This document shows positions 1 through 8,385 of a stretch of 64,000 nt of DNA, in pieces (the stretch's first letter is position 1; every line of letters starts with the position of its first letter). Made by a program: the position numbers and the translations under genes. The notes under the pieces are model-generated. The model ran no database searches, was not told the DNA's origin, and was given only the letters and a program-made list of their open reading frames with translations. Source of the stretch: Acidobacteriota bacterium (GTDB lineage: Bacteria > Acidobacteriota > Terriglobia > Bryobacterales > Bryobacteraceae); assembly GCA_016185425.1 (NCBI GenBank), contig JACPNQ010000036.1:1-64000 (forward strand), in the 5' to 3' direction.

Positions 1-1
1 T

Positions 2-127
2 CAGATTCTACAGGTTGTCAGTGTCACACTCTTTGAAAAAACGCCCCTTTTATTGGCCTTTCAGGATGCTGAATCCGAAGATGAACAAGACCCTGCCGCC
101 AACCAATTGAATCTATTCAACTTATAG
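2..127 (+). CDS. C-terminal end of a protein with a beta-clamp-binding motif (partial)
   Basis: Only the last 41 codons are inside the window; the reading frame is open from base 2 to the TAG at 125-127. The visible part has a hydrophobic stretch (TPLLLAF), an acidic linker (residues ESEDEQD) and the very end NQLNLFNL. QLNLF fits the pentapeptide QL(S/D)LF by which DNA polymerases, MutL, MutS, Hda and other replication or repair proteins bind the sliding clamp, and its position at the extreme C terminus is where such motifs usually sit. A Y-family polymerase or another clamp client is therefore a fair guess, but the family cannot be named from this fragment. It converges with the ABC transporter, leaving 15 bases between them. 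Confidence 0.5.
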   Translation, partial: QILQVVSVTLFEKTPLLLAFQDAESEDEQDPAANQLNLFNL

Positions 128-142
128 CCGGACACTAGTGAG

Positions 143-1882
143 TTACAACGACTCCAGTTCCTCCTCCAACTGCTGCTGCCGCACCAGTTCGGCATACAAC
201 CCGCCATGGGCCAACAATTCAGCATGAGTCCCCTGCTCCGCAATTGCCCCGCGCTCAAGAACGACTATGCGGTCCGCATGGCGGATTGTCGAAACACGGT
301 GAGACACCAGGATCGTCGTCCGTCCTTGCATCACACCTGTTAACTGTCGCAGTATCCGTTCCTCCGTTATCGTATCTACGCTCGAAAGCGAATCGTCCAG
401 GATCAGAATCGCCGGCTCGCGGAGAACCGCGCGTGCAATCGCCGTGCGTTGCTTTTGACCCCCGCTTAATGTGATACCGCGCTCCCCAACCACCGTTTCG
501 AGTCCATCGGGCATTCCCGCAAGGTCTGGTTCCAACCCGGCGATATGGGCCGCGCGCAGAATCCCATCCTGCTCTGCGCCAGGCACTCCCAGCGCGATAT
601 TCTCGCCGAGCGTCATCGAGAACAGAAACGTCTCCTGCGGCACCATCGCAATTTGCCGTCGTAGCGCTGCTGGATCGTAACGGCGAACATCCGCCCCGTC
701 CACGAGCACCATACCCGCGGTCGGATCCAACAAGCGAGGCACAAGGTTGATCAACGAGGTCTTCCCGCACCCCGTGTGGCCCGCCAGCGCGACCGTCTCG
801 CCGGCGCGTATCGTCAGGTCAATGCCTCGCAACGCTTCGCCTGCCGGATACTCCAGTCGAATCCCGCGAAAAGCGATCTCTCCGCGGATCGCCTCCGGCC
901 GCAGCGCGTCCGCCGGGGCCGCAATCCCCGGCGGGGCGTTCAACATCTCGCGAATGCGCCCCAGCGACGCCGTCCCGCGCTGCATCAGGTTGATCACCCA
1001 GCCCATCGCGATCATCGGCCAAACTAACATGCCCATGTAAGTCTGAAACAACACGAAGCTGCCGAGCGAGATACTCCCCGAAAGCAGCCGCGCGCCCCCG
1101 GCCCATAACACGATCAGGAAAGTAACTCCAATCATCGCGTGCAGCAGAGGTTCGAAGATCCCCGTCGTCCTTACTAACTCCAGATTGCGGTGAATGAAGT
1201 CCTGGTTCAACGCTTCGAAACTCCGGAGTTCCGCATCGGCCTGCCGGTACGCCCGCAGTACGCGCATCCCGCTGATCGACTCCTGCACCCGGCTGCTGAT
1301 CCCGCTAAAGACACCCTGGATCTTTTCAAAACGCGCGTGGATGCGCCGGCCGTAGAAGACCACCAGCAGGCTGATTACCGGAGCCGGAGCCAGCGCGGCC
1401 AGCGCAAGCGGTGCATCCACGGAGAACATCACAATCGCCGCGAGCACGAAGGTCAGAGTCGTCTCCGTCCAATACATCAAGCCCGGCCCAACCATCATCC
1501 GCACGGCGTTCAGGTCGTTGGTCGACCGCGCCATGATGTCGCCCGTCGGGAATCGAGAATAGAAATCTCGCGCGAGTGTCGACAAGTGGCGGTAGATATC
1601 GTTGCGCAAGTCGTACTCGACATCACGCGATACGCCGATCAGAACGCGGCGCATCCAGTACTGGAAGATTCCTTTTACGACCGAGAGGCCAATCAAGAGG
1701 CCTGAATACCGGGCAACCGTCGTCCACGCCATTCCCGACTCGAGCGAATCCACGCCGCGGCGGATCACCAGTGGCACCAATACGCCAAACAGATCTTTTA
1801 GGATGAGCGCTGTGAATCCAATCGCCAGAGCCCGCCAGTAGCGGCGAAGGTAGGGCCAGAGAAACCGGATCGCCTCCACCAT
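143..1882 (-). CDS. ABC exporter half-transporter (MdlA/YheI type, fused membrane and ATPase domains)
   Basis: This 579-residue protein has an ABC exporter membrane domain (roughly residues 1-300, six predicted helices) followed by a nucleotide-binding domain. The ATPase motifs are visible: Walker A GHTGCGKTS, Q-loop VPQETFLF, signature LSGGQ, and Walker B ILILDDSLSSVD. The base normally supplied by glutamate after Walker B is aspartate here, as in the degenerate half of heterodimeric exporters such as MdlA, YheI and TM287, which pair with a half carrying glutamate. No partner half is next to it in the window. It is the last gene of a minus-strand run beginning at lpxC and starts 3 bases after the DUF218 gene, so an envelope-related cargo is possible. 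The substrate is unknown. Confidence 0.85.
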   Translation of the reverse strand: MVEAIRFLWPYLRRYWRALAIGFTALILKDLFGVLVPLVIRRGVDSLESGMAWTTVARYSGLLIGLSVVKGIFQYWMRRVLIGVSRDVEYDLRNDIYRHLSTLARDFYSRFPTGDIMARSTNDLNAVRMMVGPGLMYWTETTLTFVLAAIVMFSVDAPLALAALAPAPVISLLVVFYGRRIHARFEKIQGVFSGISSRVQESISGMRVLRAYRQADAELRSFEALNQDFIHRNLELVRTTGIFEPLLHAMIGVTFLIVLWAGGARLLSGSISLGSFVLFQTYMGMLVWPMIAMGWVINLMQRGTASLGRIREMLNAPPGIAAPADALRPEAIRGEIAFRGIRLEYPAGEALRGIDLTIRAGETVALAGHTGCGKTSLINLVPRLLDPTAGMVLVDGADVRRYDPAALRRQIAMVPQETFLFSMTLGENIALGVPGAEQDGILRAAHIAGLEPDLAGMPDGLETVVGERGITLSGGQKQRTAIARAVLREPAILILDDSLSSVDTITEERILRQLTGVMQGRTTILVSHRVSTIRHADRIVVLERGAIAEQGTHAELLAHGGLYAELVRQQQLEEELESL

Positions 1883-1885
1883 GCA

Positions 1886-2473
1886 CTACAGCCCTATCCA
1901 GTCGGCAGCCGTCTTCGTCCACTCAAAGAAAAATGTCTTCTGATAATTCCGGTTTGTCCACCAGCGCTCCGCGTCGTAATCGACCGTCGGCGCCGACGCG
2001 ATTCGCACCTGTAGATCCGGCCAGATTCTTCGCAGAATCCGTCCTGCCCGGCGCGTATGAAAATCGCTCGTCACCACCAGTACGGACCGGCAACCCTCCT
2101 GACGCAGCCTCGGCAATACCTCCAACCCCTCGGTGACTGTGGACCGGCCATGGTTCGGCAACGGAATAAACGGAACGTCCTCCGTTCGATTGGCCTTGGC
2201 GAACGCGATTGCCAGTTCATCTTCCGAGCGGCCGTAGATGCCATACGGTCCGCTGATAAACAGCTTGGGCGCCATTCCCAACCGGTACAACTCGGCAGCC
2301 TTCATGATCCGCTGGCCATTGAAGTCCCCGGCCAGAACGAACATACAATCGCTCTTCACAGGCCCATCGGCCTTGACCAGATACGCGCCGAGGCGATACA
2401 GGAACGGTCGTGGGAAAAAGTACACCGCAGCCCCAAGAGCCGCAATCGCAACCAGCCAGCGCAATCGGCGCAA
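1886..2473 (-). CDS. DUF218 / YdcF-ElyC-like membrane-anchored protein
   Basis: The protein has 195 residues. A hydrophobic N-terminal segment (LVAIAALGAAVYFF) should anchor it in the inner membrane with the rest in the periplasm. The core matches DUF218: the opening strand CMFVLAGDFNG, the charged EDELAIAFA helix, the TVTEGLEVL segment and VLVVTSDFHTRR, which together form the Rossmann-like fold seen in SanA, ElyC and YdcF. Members of the family influence envelope integrity and peptidoglycan precursor metabolism, but their reaction is not established. The gene lies 3 bases after the PH-like protein and 3 before the ABC exporter, in the operon led by lpxC, which fits an envelope role. Confidence 0.8.
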   Translation of the reverse strand: MRRLRWLVAIAALGAAVYFFPRPFLYRLGAYLVKADGPVKSDCMFVLAGDFNGQRIMKAAELYRLGMAPKLFISGPYGIYGRSEDELAIAFAKANRTEDVPFIPLPNHGRSTVTEGLEVLPRLRQEGCRSVLVVTSDFHTRRAGRILRRIWPDLQVRIASAPTVDYDAERWWTNRNYQKTFFFEWTKTAADWIGL

Positions 2474-2476
2474 CGG

Positions 2477-3037
2477 CTACTTCTCGTCGGAGGGCTGTCT
2501 TGTGTCCAGGTGGCCAACAGTCTTCAACACCTGGAACAATCGCTCCACTTCCGCCTCATCTTCGGGGCGCAGCAACTGAAATTTGGGTGCCGTAGCTTCC
2601 TTCTTCTCGACCGCCACCACCGGCGACTCGCCCCAAAATTCCAGCCACGGAATGCCGTCGATCAGCGCTTCGCGGGAATTGCGGCGGATGTGCCGCAACA
2701 GCGAATTGGCGGAGTCGAGATCGCCGGGATAGACGAGCAGCAGCCGTTCGTCGTTGACCAGAGTGACAAACACCGCAAGCGGTGAGATCCAGCCCGTACG
2801 GTCCACGCGGCGGACGTCCACCCAAGGAATCGCGCGGCGCCCGACGACGAGAAACTGCTCCTGTATCTCGATCGTGGGCCGGAAGGCGAGCAGCATCACG
2901 GCCATCGCGCTCAGGAAGAACAACACAGCTCCAACCAGGGCGATGATCCACTCCGTGGCGAACACCGCCGAAACCACCGCCAATGCGGCGGCGACGAGTC
3001 CGGCGGTCAAGTACTGCCTAGAGGGCGTATATCGCAT
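2477..3037 (-). CDS. Membrane protein with a PH-like cytoplasmic domain
   Basis: This 186-residue protein is not assigned to a named family. Two closely spaced hydrophobic segments (about residues 10-28 and 31-50) form a hairpin. They are followed by a beta-rich stretch (PTIEIQEQFLVVGRRAIPWVDVRRV and onward) that reads like bacterial PH domains, in which the motif I-W-x-D-V-x-x-V is typical. The last 40 residues are charged and helical and end in a probable disordered tail. It stands between pgsA-like and DUF218 genes in an envelope operon. The product is probably an inner-membrane protein with its soluble domain in the cytoplasm; function is unknown. Confidence 0.7.
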   Translation of the reverse strand: MRYTPSRQYLTAGLVAAALAVVSAVFATEWIIALVGAVLFFLSAMAVMLLAFRPTIEIQEQFLVVGRRAIPWVDVRRVDRTGWISPLAVFVTLVNDERLLLVYPGDLDSANSLLRHIRRNSREALIDGIPWLEFWGESPVVAVEKKEATAPKFQLLRPEDEAEVERLFQVLKTVGHLDTRQPSDEK

Positions 3038-3083
3038 CGCCTGAAACCTTCTTCTCTAAGACTAGCGCCAGCGGCGCGGGAGG

Positions 3084-3596
3084 TCAATTCAGCTTTCGCC
3101 AGATTTGATAGGCGTAATGCGCAAAACTCAAAAAAGCCATTAGCGCTGTCGCATAGAAAAAAGGGGATGGGTCGAGTGGCCAGCGGAGAAGGATGGAACC
3201 GGCGGTGAGCAGTTGTACCAGCGTCGAAATCTTCCCGAACACCGACGGCGGAAACTCGGTGAGGCGCCCTTTGAGTTTCAGAACACCCGCCGCGGCGAGG
3301 ATTAGAATGTCTCGTCCAATCACGATCGCGACTAGCCAAAACGGTATAAAACTGCGCAAAAAAAGCGCAATGAAAACGCTTACAAGCAGTGTTTTGTCCG
3401 CGATTGGGTCGATGATTGCACCAATTTTCGAGCTCCAGCCGTACCTTCTAGCGAGTGTGCCATCGATCGTATCTGTCATCCCCGACAGAAAAAACAGCAC
3501 CAACGCCGTGTCCAAATCGCGCACCCAGATGCGGTTCAAAATCACCGGCGTCGCGAGTATCCGCAATACCGTCAATATGTTAGGGATGTGCCGCAC
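3084..3596 (-). CDS. CDP-alcohol phosphatidyltransferase, PgsA-like
   Basis: The protein has 170 residues and several membrane segments. It carries the full signature of the family, D-x2-D-G-x2-A-R-x8-G-x3-D-x3-D, in DTIDGTLARRYGW...GAIIDPIADK around residues 41-67; the aspartates bind the metal and the CDP-diacylglycerol. The N terminus RHIPNILTVLRI is typical of PgsA, phosphatidylglycerophosphate synthase, which transfers the phosphatidyl group to glycerol-3-phosphate. Cardiolipin synthase of the same fold cannot be excluded. The gene starts 6 bases after the lpxC stop, so lipid A and phospholipid synthesis are co-transcribed. Confidence is high for the family and moderate for the exact acceptor. 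Confidence 0.85.
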   Translation of the reverse strand: MRHIPNILTVLRILATPVILNRIWVRDLDTALVLFFLSGMTDTIDGTLARRYGWSSKIGAIIDPIADKTLLVSVFIALFLRSFIPFWLVAIVIGRDILILAAAGVLKLKGRLTEFPPSVFGKISTLVQLLTAGSILLRWPLDPSPFFYATALMAFLSFAHYAYQIWRKLN

Positions 3597-3602
3597 GGCG
3601 GA

Positions 3603-4490
3603 CTAAACGGCCATCGCCCGCGACGCCTCGACCGGTTCCTCCAGCGTAAACACCTCATAAAGCGAGGGATCCTGCATAATCCGGCTTACCAGCGCTGCGT
3701 GCATCGCATGACCGGCACGCTCAGCGATGACACGGCCAAGCAGAGGGCGGCCGATAAGCGCGAGGTCGCCGATCAAGTCGAGGATCTTGTGCCGGCAAGG
3801 CTCGTCGAGGAAGCGCAAGCCGCCTGCGTTCAATACGTTATCGGGCGTAAAGCAAACTGCGTTCTCAAGTGTTGCGCCTCGAATCAGTCCCATATCGCGC
3901 ATCGCGTCGAGCTCGTGCTCAAACCCGAAAGTGCGCGCCGGCGCGATTTCAGCGGCGTAGTTTTCGGGGGTGAGATCGATTTCCATCGTTTGGCCGCCGA
4001 CGAGCGGGTGCGGGAAGTAGATATCGCAGCGAAGAGAGAAGGTATCGGCCGGGAGGAGGGTGATGCGCTTGTCGCCGTGAACGTGAGTAATCGGTTTGCG
4101 GACACGAAGATAACGGCGGCGGCGCTTCTGTTCTACAACACCGGCCTGGCGAAGGAGTTCGACGAAAGGCTTGCCGCTCCCATCAAGAATCGGCACTTCG
4201 AGATTGTCGATATCGATCCAGGCGTTGTCGATGCCGCTGGAATAAAGCACGGAAAGCAGGTGTTCTGTCGTCGAGATCAGGACGCCCTGGCGCATCAGGC
4301 TTGTTGCGTACGACACGCGCGCAACGTGTTGCCAGGAGGCAGGGAGAGAGAAGTTCCGGAGATCAGTCCGAAGAAAAACGATGCCGGTTCCGGCAGGAGC
4401 GGGGCGAATTTTGATGTTGACCGGAACCCCGTGGTGCAATCCAACGCCCGAGACAGCGACTGGGCTGGCAACCGTCTGTTCAAAGTACAC
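3603..4490 (-). CDS. lpxC: UDP-3-O-acyl-N-acetylglucosamine deacetylase LpxC
   Basis: LpxC is the zinc hydrolase that commits UDP-acyl-GlcNAc to lipid A synthesis, so the organism makes a lipopolysaccharide-type outer membrane. Visible motifs are VSGVGLHHG near the N terminus, EHLLS (zinc histidine), LDGSGKPF, and the C-terminal block CRHKILDLIGDLALIG followed by AGHAMHAAL. The last replaces the usual GHxxN with GHxxH. I place the start at a GTG at 4490 because the sequence then begins M-Y-F-E-Q-T, aligning with the E. coli M-I-K-Q-R-T start; a TTG at 4514 would add eight residues. It is the first gene of the minus-strand envelope operon and faces polA across 137 bases that include a perfect inverted repeat. 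Confidence 0.9.
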   Translation of the reverse strand: MYFEQTVASPVAVSGVGLHHGVPVNIKIRPAPAGTGIVFLRTDLRNFSLPASWQHVARVSYATSLMRQGVLISTTEHLLSVLYSSGIDNAWIDIDNLEVPILDGSGKPFVELLRQAGVVEQKRRRRYLRVRKPITHVHGDKRITLLPADTFSLRCDIYFPHPLVGGQTMEIDLTPENYAAEIAPARTFGFEHELDAMRDMGLIRGATLENAVCFTPDNVLNAGGLRFLDEPCRHKILDLIGDLALIGRPLLGRVIAERAGHAMHAALVSRIMQDPSLYEVFTLEEPVEASRAMAV

Positions 4491-4556
4491 GCCGTAGTGT
4501 AACAACAATTCCAAAAATTGTAAACGATTGATAAAGCAGAGTTTACGAAGTCAGAA

Positions 4557-4574
4557 TGTGTCACATTTGACACA
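4557..4574. promoter_or_regulatory. Perfect inverted repeat, candidate operator between lpxC and polA
   Basis: The sequence TGTGTCA-CATT-TGACACA is an exact 7-base inverted repeat with a 4-base centre. It lies in the only intergenic space shared by the divergent lpxC and polA genes. A further TTGACAC copy occurs at about 4599. The shape is that of a binding site for a dimeric regulator. It resembles but does not match the CRP/FNR half-site TGTGA. The regulator is unknown. Confidence 0.4.
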
Positions 4575-4627
4575 GCTTTGGGAAATAACCATGGCGGAAT
4601 TGACACGCAGGGGTAGAATCGAAGGCG

Positions 4628-7117
4628 ATGCCGCGGCTATTCCTTATAGATACCTTTGGATTCATCTTTCGAGCGTTTCACGCGCGCGCGCGGACTGGGG
4701 CGCCGCCGATGCGAACGTCGACTGGGGTGTCGACGGAGGCTGTGTTTATTCTGCACAACATGGTGAAGAAGCTGTGCCAGACCTACCACCCGGAGTACAT
4801 TGCGGCGGTGTACGAGAGCCTGGGCCCGTCGTTCCGGAGCGAAGAGTTTACAGATTACAAAGCCAATCGCGCGGAGACGCCGCAGGAACTGCTCGATCAG
4901 ATACCGCTGGTGAAGCGGCTGCTCGAAGCTTTACGCATTCCGGTGCTGGAGTATGAGCGGTATGAGGCGGATGATGTCATCGGCACGCTGGCGACACAGG
5001 CGCGGAACGAAGGGATGGAGACGGTCATCGTTTCGAGCGACAAGGACATGCTCCAATTGGTTGGGAACGGCGTGACGATGTTGAACCCGGCGAAGGACGA
5101 TGCGATGTACGACCGGGATGGCGTGAAAGAGTTCATGGGCGTCTGGCCGGAGCAGGTAGCGGACTTTCTCGCGTTGGTTGGGGACTCGGTGGACAACATT
5201 CCGGGAGTGCCGGGCATTGGGAAAAAGGGCGCGGCGGATTTACTGGAAAAGTATGGTTCGGTGAAAGGGCTGCTGGAACGCCTTGATGATCTGAAGCCGA
5301 AGCAGCGCGCGGGAATCGAAGAAGGACGGGAAGTGCTGGCGATGAGCCAGCGGCTGGCGAGGATTGCGACGGATGTGCCGTTGGGAGTGAAGTTGGAAGC
5401 ACTCGCGGCACGCGAGAGCGACCGTCCGGCGTTGGAGGCGATATACCGCGAGCTCGAGTTCTTCTCGTTTTTGCGCGACTTGGGCGACGCTCCGGCGGCG
5501 GAGCCAACAGAAGACTACGGCGAAGTTACTGACCTGGCATCGTTCGCGAATGGCGCCACGACGGCCGGTCTGGCGGCGTTTGACGGAGCGATCGGCGCCG
5601 CGATCAAGACTGGCGTCGCGAGGTCGTGTCCGGAAGCGTCGGCCCGCGAGTGGATGGAGTCGCCGCAAGAGAAAGTCGTTCACGACTGGAAGGCGCTGTT
5701 GGGGCGGTATCCAAGGCTAAGTGGAGTTACTCGCGATGTCATGTTGGAATGTTTTCTGCTGACGGCGGATGGAGGCAACGCGGCGTTCGATTCGATGTGC
5801 CAGGTGTACCTGCAGAAGAAGCCTGGGGCGAGGGCGGATCAGCGGGCCGACCTCGTGCTACGGCTGGCCGAGAAGCTGGATATCACGCCGTTCGCGACGT
5901 TGTACCGCGGGATGGATCTGCCGCTGGTGCCGGTATTGGCCGATATGGAGCGGACCGGAGTCCGGATCGATTCCGAGCAGTTGGGGCGAATGAGCGGCCG
6001 GATGCTTGCGGAGATCGACCGGCTGACGGCGGAGATACACGGGCTGGCTGGGCATGAATTCAATATCAATTCCCCGGTACAGTTAGGCAAAGTGTTATTT
6101 GAGGAGTTAGGGATTCCGGCCGGGGGAAGGACGGGCAAGGGCAAGCAGGTTTCGACGGCCGCGGACGTGCTGGAGGCTCTGGCGCCCGACTATCCGATTT
6201 GCGCGAGAGTGCTGGAATTCCGCGGCTTAGTGAAGCTCCGCGGCACCTACGTGGAGGCCCTGCCGCTGCTGGTGCGGCCGGAAACGGGCCGGGTTCACAC
6301 GACATTCAACCAGACGGGCGCGGCCACAGGAAGGATTTCGTCCATTAATCCGAACTTACAGAACATACCGGTGCGGACAGAGTTAGGACGGGAAATCCGC
6401 GCGGCGTTTGTGCCGCGGCCCGGGTGGAAGTTAGTTGTGGCCGATTACTCGCAGATCGAGTTACGGCTATTGGCGCATATGTCGCTTGATCCGGTGTTAG
6501 TGGAGTCATTCCGAAATGGAGAAGATATTCATACGCGGACCGCGGCGGAAGTATTTGGCGCGTCGCCAATGCTAGTAACTCCGGAGATGCGGCGGTCGGC
6601 GAAGGCCGTGAATTTCGGCATCGTATACGGGCAGACTTCGTTCGGGCTGGCGGCGGCCCTCGGCATTCCGCGGAATGAGGCGGACAAGTATATCCGGAGT
6701 TATTTCGCGCGTTACGCAGGGGTGAGGAAGTTTATCGACGACACCATCGCTCGCGTGCGCGAGTGCGGTTACGCCGAGACTCTCTATGGGCGGCGGCGGC
6801 CGATTCCGGACATGACATCGAAGAATCCAAATGTGCGCGGGTTCGCGGAACGGACGGCAGTCAACACGCCCTTGCAGGGGACCGCGGCCGACTTAATCAA
6901 GATCGCGATGATCCGGATTCATGAGGAGCTACGATCGGCGGGGATGGAAGCAAAGATGATTCTGCAGGTGCACGACGAATTGGTGTTTGAGGCGCCGCCT
7001 GCGGAAGTGGAGCCGCTGCGCGCGATGGTGAAGCGGGTGATGGAAGGGGTACGGGAGTTGGAGGTGCCGCTTGTTGTGGAGGTTGGCGAGGGGGAGAATT
7101 GGCGGGATGCGAAGTAG
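4628..7117 (+). CDS. polA: DNA polymerase I
   Basis: The protein has 829 residues, close to Taq polymerase and shorter than the 928 of E. coli. The N-terminal 5' nuclease domain begins LFLIDTFGFIFRAFHA and holds the acidic cluster EADDVIGTLA and the DKDMLQL and GDSVDNIPGVPGIG helix-hairpin-helix motifs. The C-terminal polymerase has motif A VVADYSQIELRLL (about residue 603), motif B RSAKAVNFGIVYGQ (about 658) and motif C QVHDELVFEAP (about 778). The middle domain (about 290-410) lacks the D-x-E and later aspartates of the 3'-5' exonuclease, so proofreading is predicted to be absent. The product fills gaps and removes RNA primers. An AAGG sits just before the ATG. Confidence 0.95.
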   Translation: MPRLFLIDTFGFIFRAFHARARTGAPPMRTSTGVSTEAVFILHNMVKKLCQTYHPEYIAAVYESLGPSFRSEEFTDYKANRAETPQELLDQIPLVKRLLEALRIPVLEYERYEADDVIGTLATQARNEGMETVIVSSDKDMLQLVGNGVTMLNPAKDDAMYDRDGVKEFMGVWPEQVADFLALVGDSVDNIPGVPGIGKKGAADLLEKYGSVKGLLERLDDLKPKQRAGIEEGREVLAMSQRLARIATDVPLGVKLEALAARESDRPALEAIYRELEFFSFLRDLGDAPAAEPTEDYGEVTDLASFANGATTAGLAAFDGAIGAAIKTGVARSCPEASAREWMESPQEKVVHDWKALLGRYPRLSGVTRDVMLECFLLTADGGNAAFDSMCQVYLQKKPGARADQRADLVLRLAEKLDITPFATLYRGMDLPLVPVLADMERTGVRIDSEQLGRMSGRMLAEIDRLTAEIHGLAGHEFNINSPVQLGKVLFEELGIPAGGRTGKGKQVSTAADVLEALAPDYPICARVLEFRGLVKLRGTYVEALPLLVRPETGRVHTTFNQTGAATGRISSINPNLQNIPVRTELGREIRAAFVPRPGWKLVVADYSQIELRLLAHMSLDPVLVESFRNGEDIHTRTAAEVFGASPMLVTPEMRRSAKAVNFGIVYGQTSFGLAAALGIPRNEADKYIRSYFARYAGVRKFIDDTIARVRECGYAETLYGRRRPIPDMTSKNPNVRGFAERTAVNTPLQGTAADLIKIAMIRIHEELRSAGMEAKMILQVHDELVFEAPPAEVEPLRAMVKRVMEGVRELEVPLVVEVGEGENWRDAK

Positions 7118-7119
7118 GT

Positions 7120-8319
7120 CTACTCGCACTGGCTCCGCTTGTTCTCGAAGAAGAGCGCTTCGGAGGGGTTGCGGGCCAGGCGGATCGCGTTTTCAAAGTG
7201 CGCCGCGGCTTCGGCGGGGCGGCCGGCTTCCAGATGAAACTCACCTTGGGCGGCGGCGTAAAAGGGGTAGTCCTTCAGCTTGCCAATATCGGGAATGTTG
7301 TTGAGCTCAGCTAGACCCTGGTCAGGCCCGAAGAGTTTACCGCGTGCGATTGCACGGTTGAGCGCAACAACCGGAGTCGGCCTGAGGTCGTACAAATTGT
7401 TGTAGATCCGCGCAATGTTGCGCCAGTCGGTGGCTTCATATTCCGGCGCCGCGCAGTGCATGGCGGCAATCATGGCTTCGAAGTGGAAATCGCTTATCTG
7501 TGTGCCTGTCATGGCCTTTTCGAGAAAGTGAGATCCCCTGGCCATCAGGTGCTGATCCCAGCGTGAGCGATCCTGCATCTCAAGCTGAAGCAGGCTGCCA
7601 TCCTCGCTCAGGCGTCCGGAGAGCCGTGCGGCGTGGAAGCAGAGGAGCGAGAGAAGTGCGTGCGTCTTTGGCGTGGCGCAAGCGGGATGCTCGCTGAGCA
7701 GCAAGGCGAGCCGGATGGCTTCAAAGCAGAGATCCTCCCGGACGGTTTGCTCAGACCGGCTACTATGGTAGCCCTCGTTGAACAGGAGATAGATGGCCTG
7801 ATAGACGGCTTCGAGGCGCTCGGGAATCTGATCGAGACTTGTGAGTTCGATGGTCGCGCCGGATTGCCGTAAGAGGGTACGCGCGCGGCCGAGGCGTTTT
7901 TCGATGGAGTCCTCATTGGCGAGTAAGGCATGGGCGATCTCGGAGACGCTGAAGCCGCAGAGTGTCTTCAGGATTAGGGTGACCTGCGCGTCAGTCGATA
8001 GATCCGGATGGCAGCAGGAGAACATCATGCGGAGCTGGTCATCGCGGATCTCGCTTTCGAAGGCGACGGGATCGGGGCCGTCATCGTTGGCCTGATTGAC
8101 GAGGTGGACGAGTTCCGGCGTGAGGACACGAAACTGCTCGTCGCGGCGAAGGATATCGATGGCGCGGTTACGCGCTGCGCGCATCAGCCATGCGGAAGGG
8201 TTGGCTGGGACACCGTGGGTGGGCCATGACTCGATAGCACGGCAGAGCGTGTCCTGCACCACATCTTCAGCGAGTCCAAGCCGGTTGAGGCCGAAGATTC
8301 TGGTTAAATAGGCGACCAT
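7120..8319 (-). CDS. ECF42-type sigma factor with C-terminal TPR-like extension
   Basis: This 399-residue (from the first ATG) sigma-70 family protein has region 2 in LAEDVVQDTLCRAIESWP and NPSAWLMRAARNRAIDILRR. Region 4 lies in MMFSCCHPDLS and CGFSVSEIAHAL...IEKRLGRART. A long helical C-terminal extension follows, as in the ECF42 group, which works with DGPF proteins instead of a classical anti-sigma factor. The DGPF gene is directly upstream. The conserved N terminus (PGLVDHLFRAEAGKM) reads in frame upstream of the ATG as far as the TAA of the DGPF gene at 8386-8388, yet that stretch contains no ATG, GTG or TTG. The true start is therefore unclear; CTG, ATA or ATC would be needed, or the protein begins shortened at 8319. 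Confidence 0.88.
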   Translation of the reverse strand: MVAYLTRIFGLNRLGLAEDVVQDTLCRAIESWPTHGVPANPSAWLMRAARNRAIDILRRDEQFRVLTPELVHLVNQANDDGPDPVAFESEIRDDQLRMMFSCCHPDLSTDAQVTLILKTLCGFSVSEIAHALLANEDSIEKRLGRARTLLRQSGATIELTSLDQIPERLEAVYQAIYLLFNEGYHSSRSEQTVREDLCFEAIRLALLLSEHPACATPKTHALLSLLCFHAARLSGRLSEDGSLLQLEMQDRSRWDQHLMARGSHFLEKAMTGTQISDFHFEAMIAAMHCAAPEYEATDWRNIARIYNNLYDLRPTPVVALNRAIARGKLFGPDQGLAELNNIPDIGKLKDYPFYAAAQGEFHLEAGRPAEAAAHFENAIRLARNPSEALFFENKRSQCE

Positions 8320-8385
8320 CTTTCCCGCTTCGGCGCGAAAAAGATGGTCGACCAGGCCTGGTATGTCTTCCGTGGCGATGCTCCC

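Noticed and set aside
4568..4620. TTGACA boxes followed by TAGAAT as a polA promoter
   Set aside because: The second TTGACA is only 8 bases from TAGAAT and the first is too far away, so the spacing is wrong for sigma-70.
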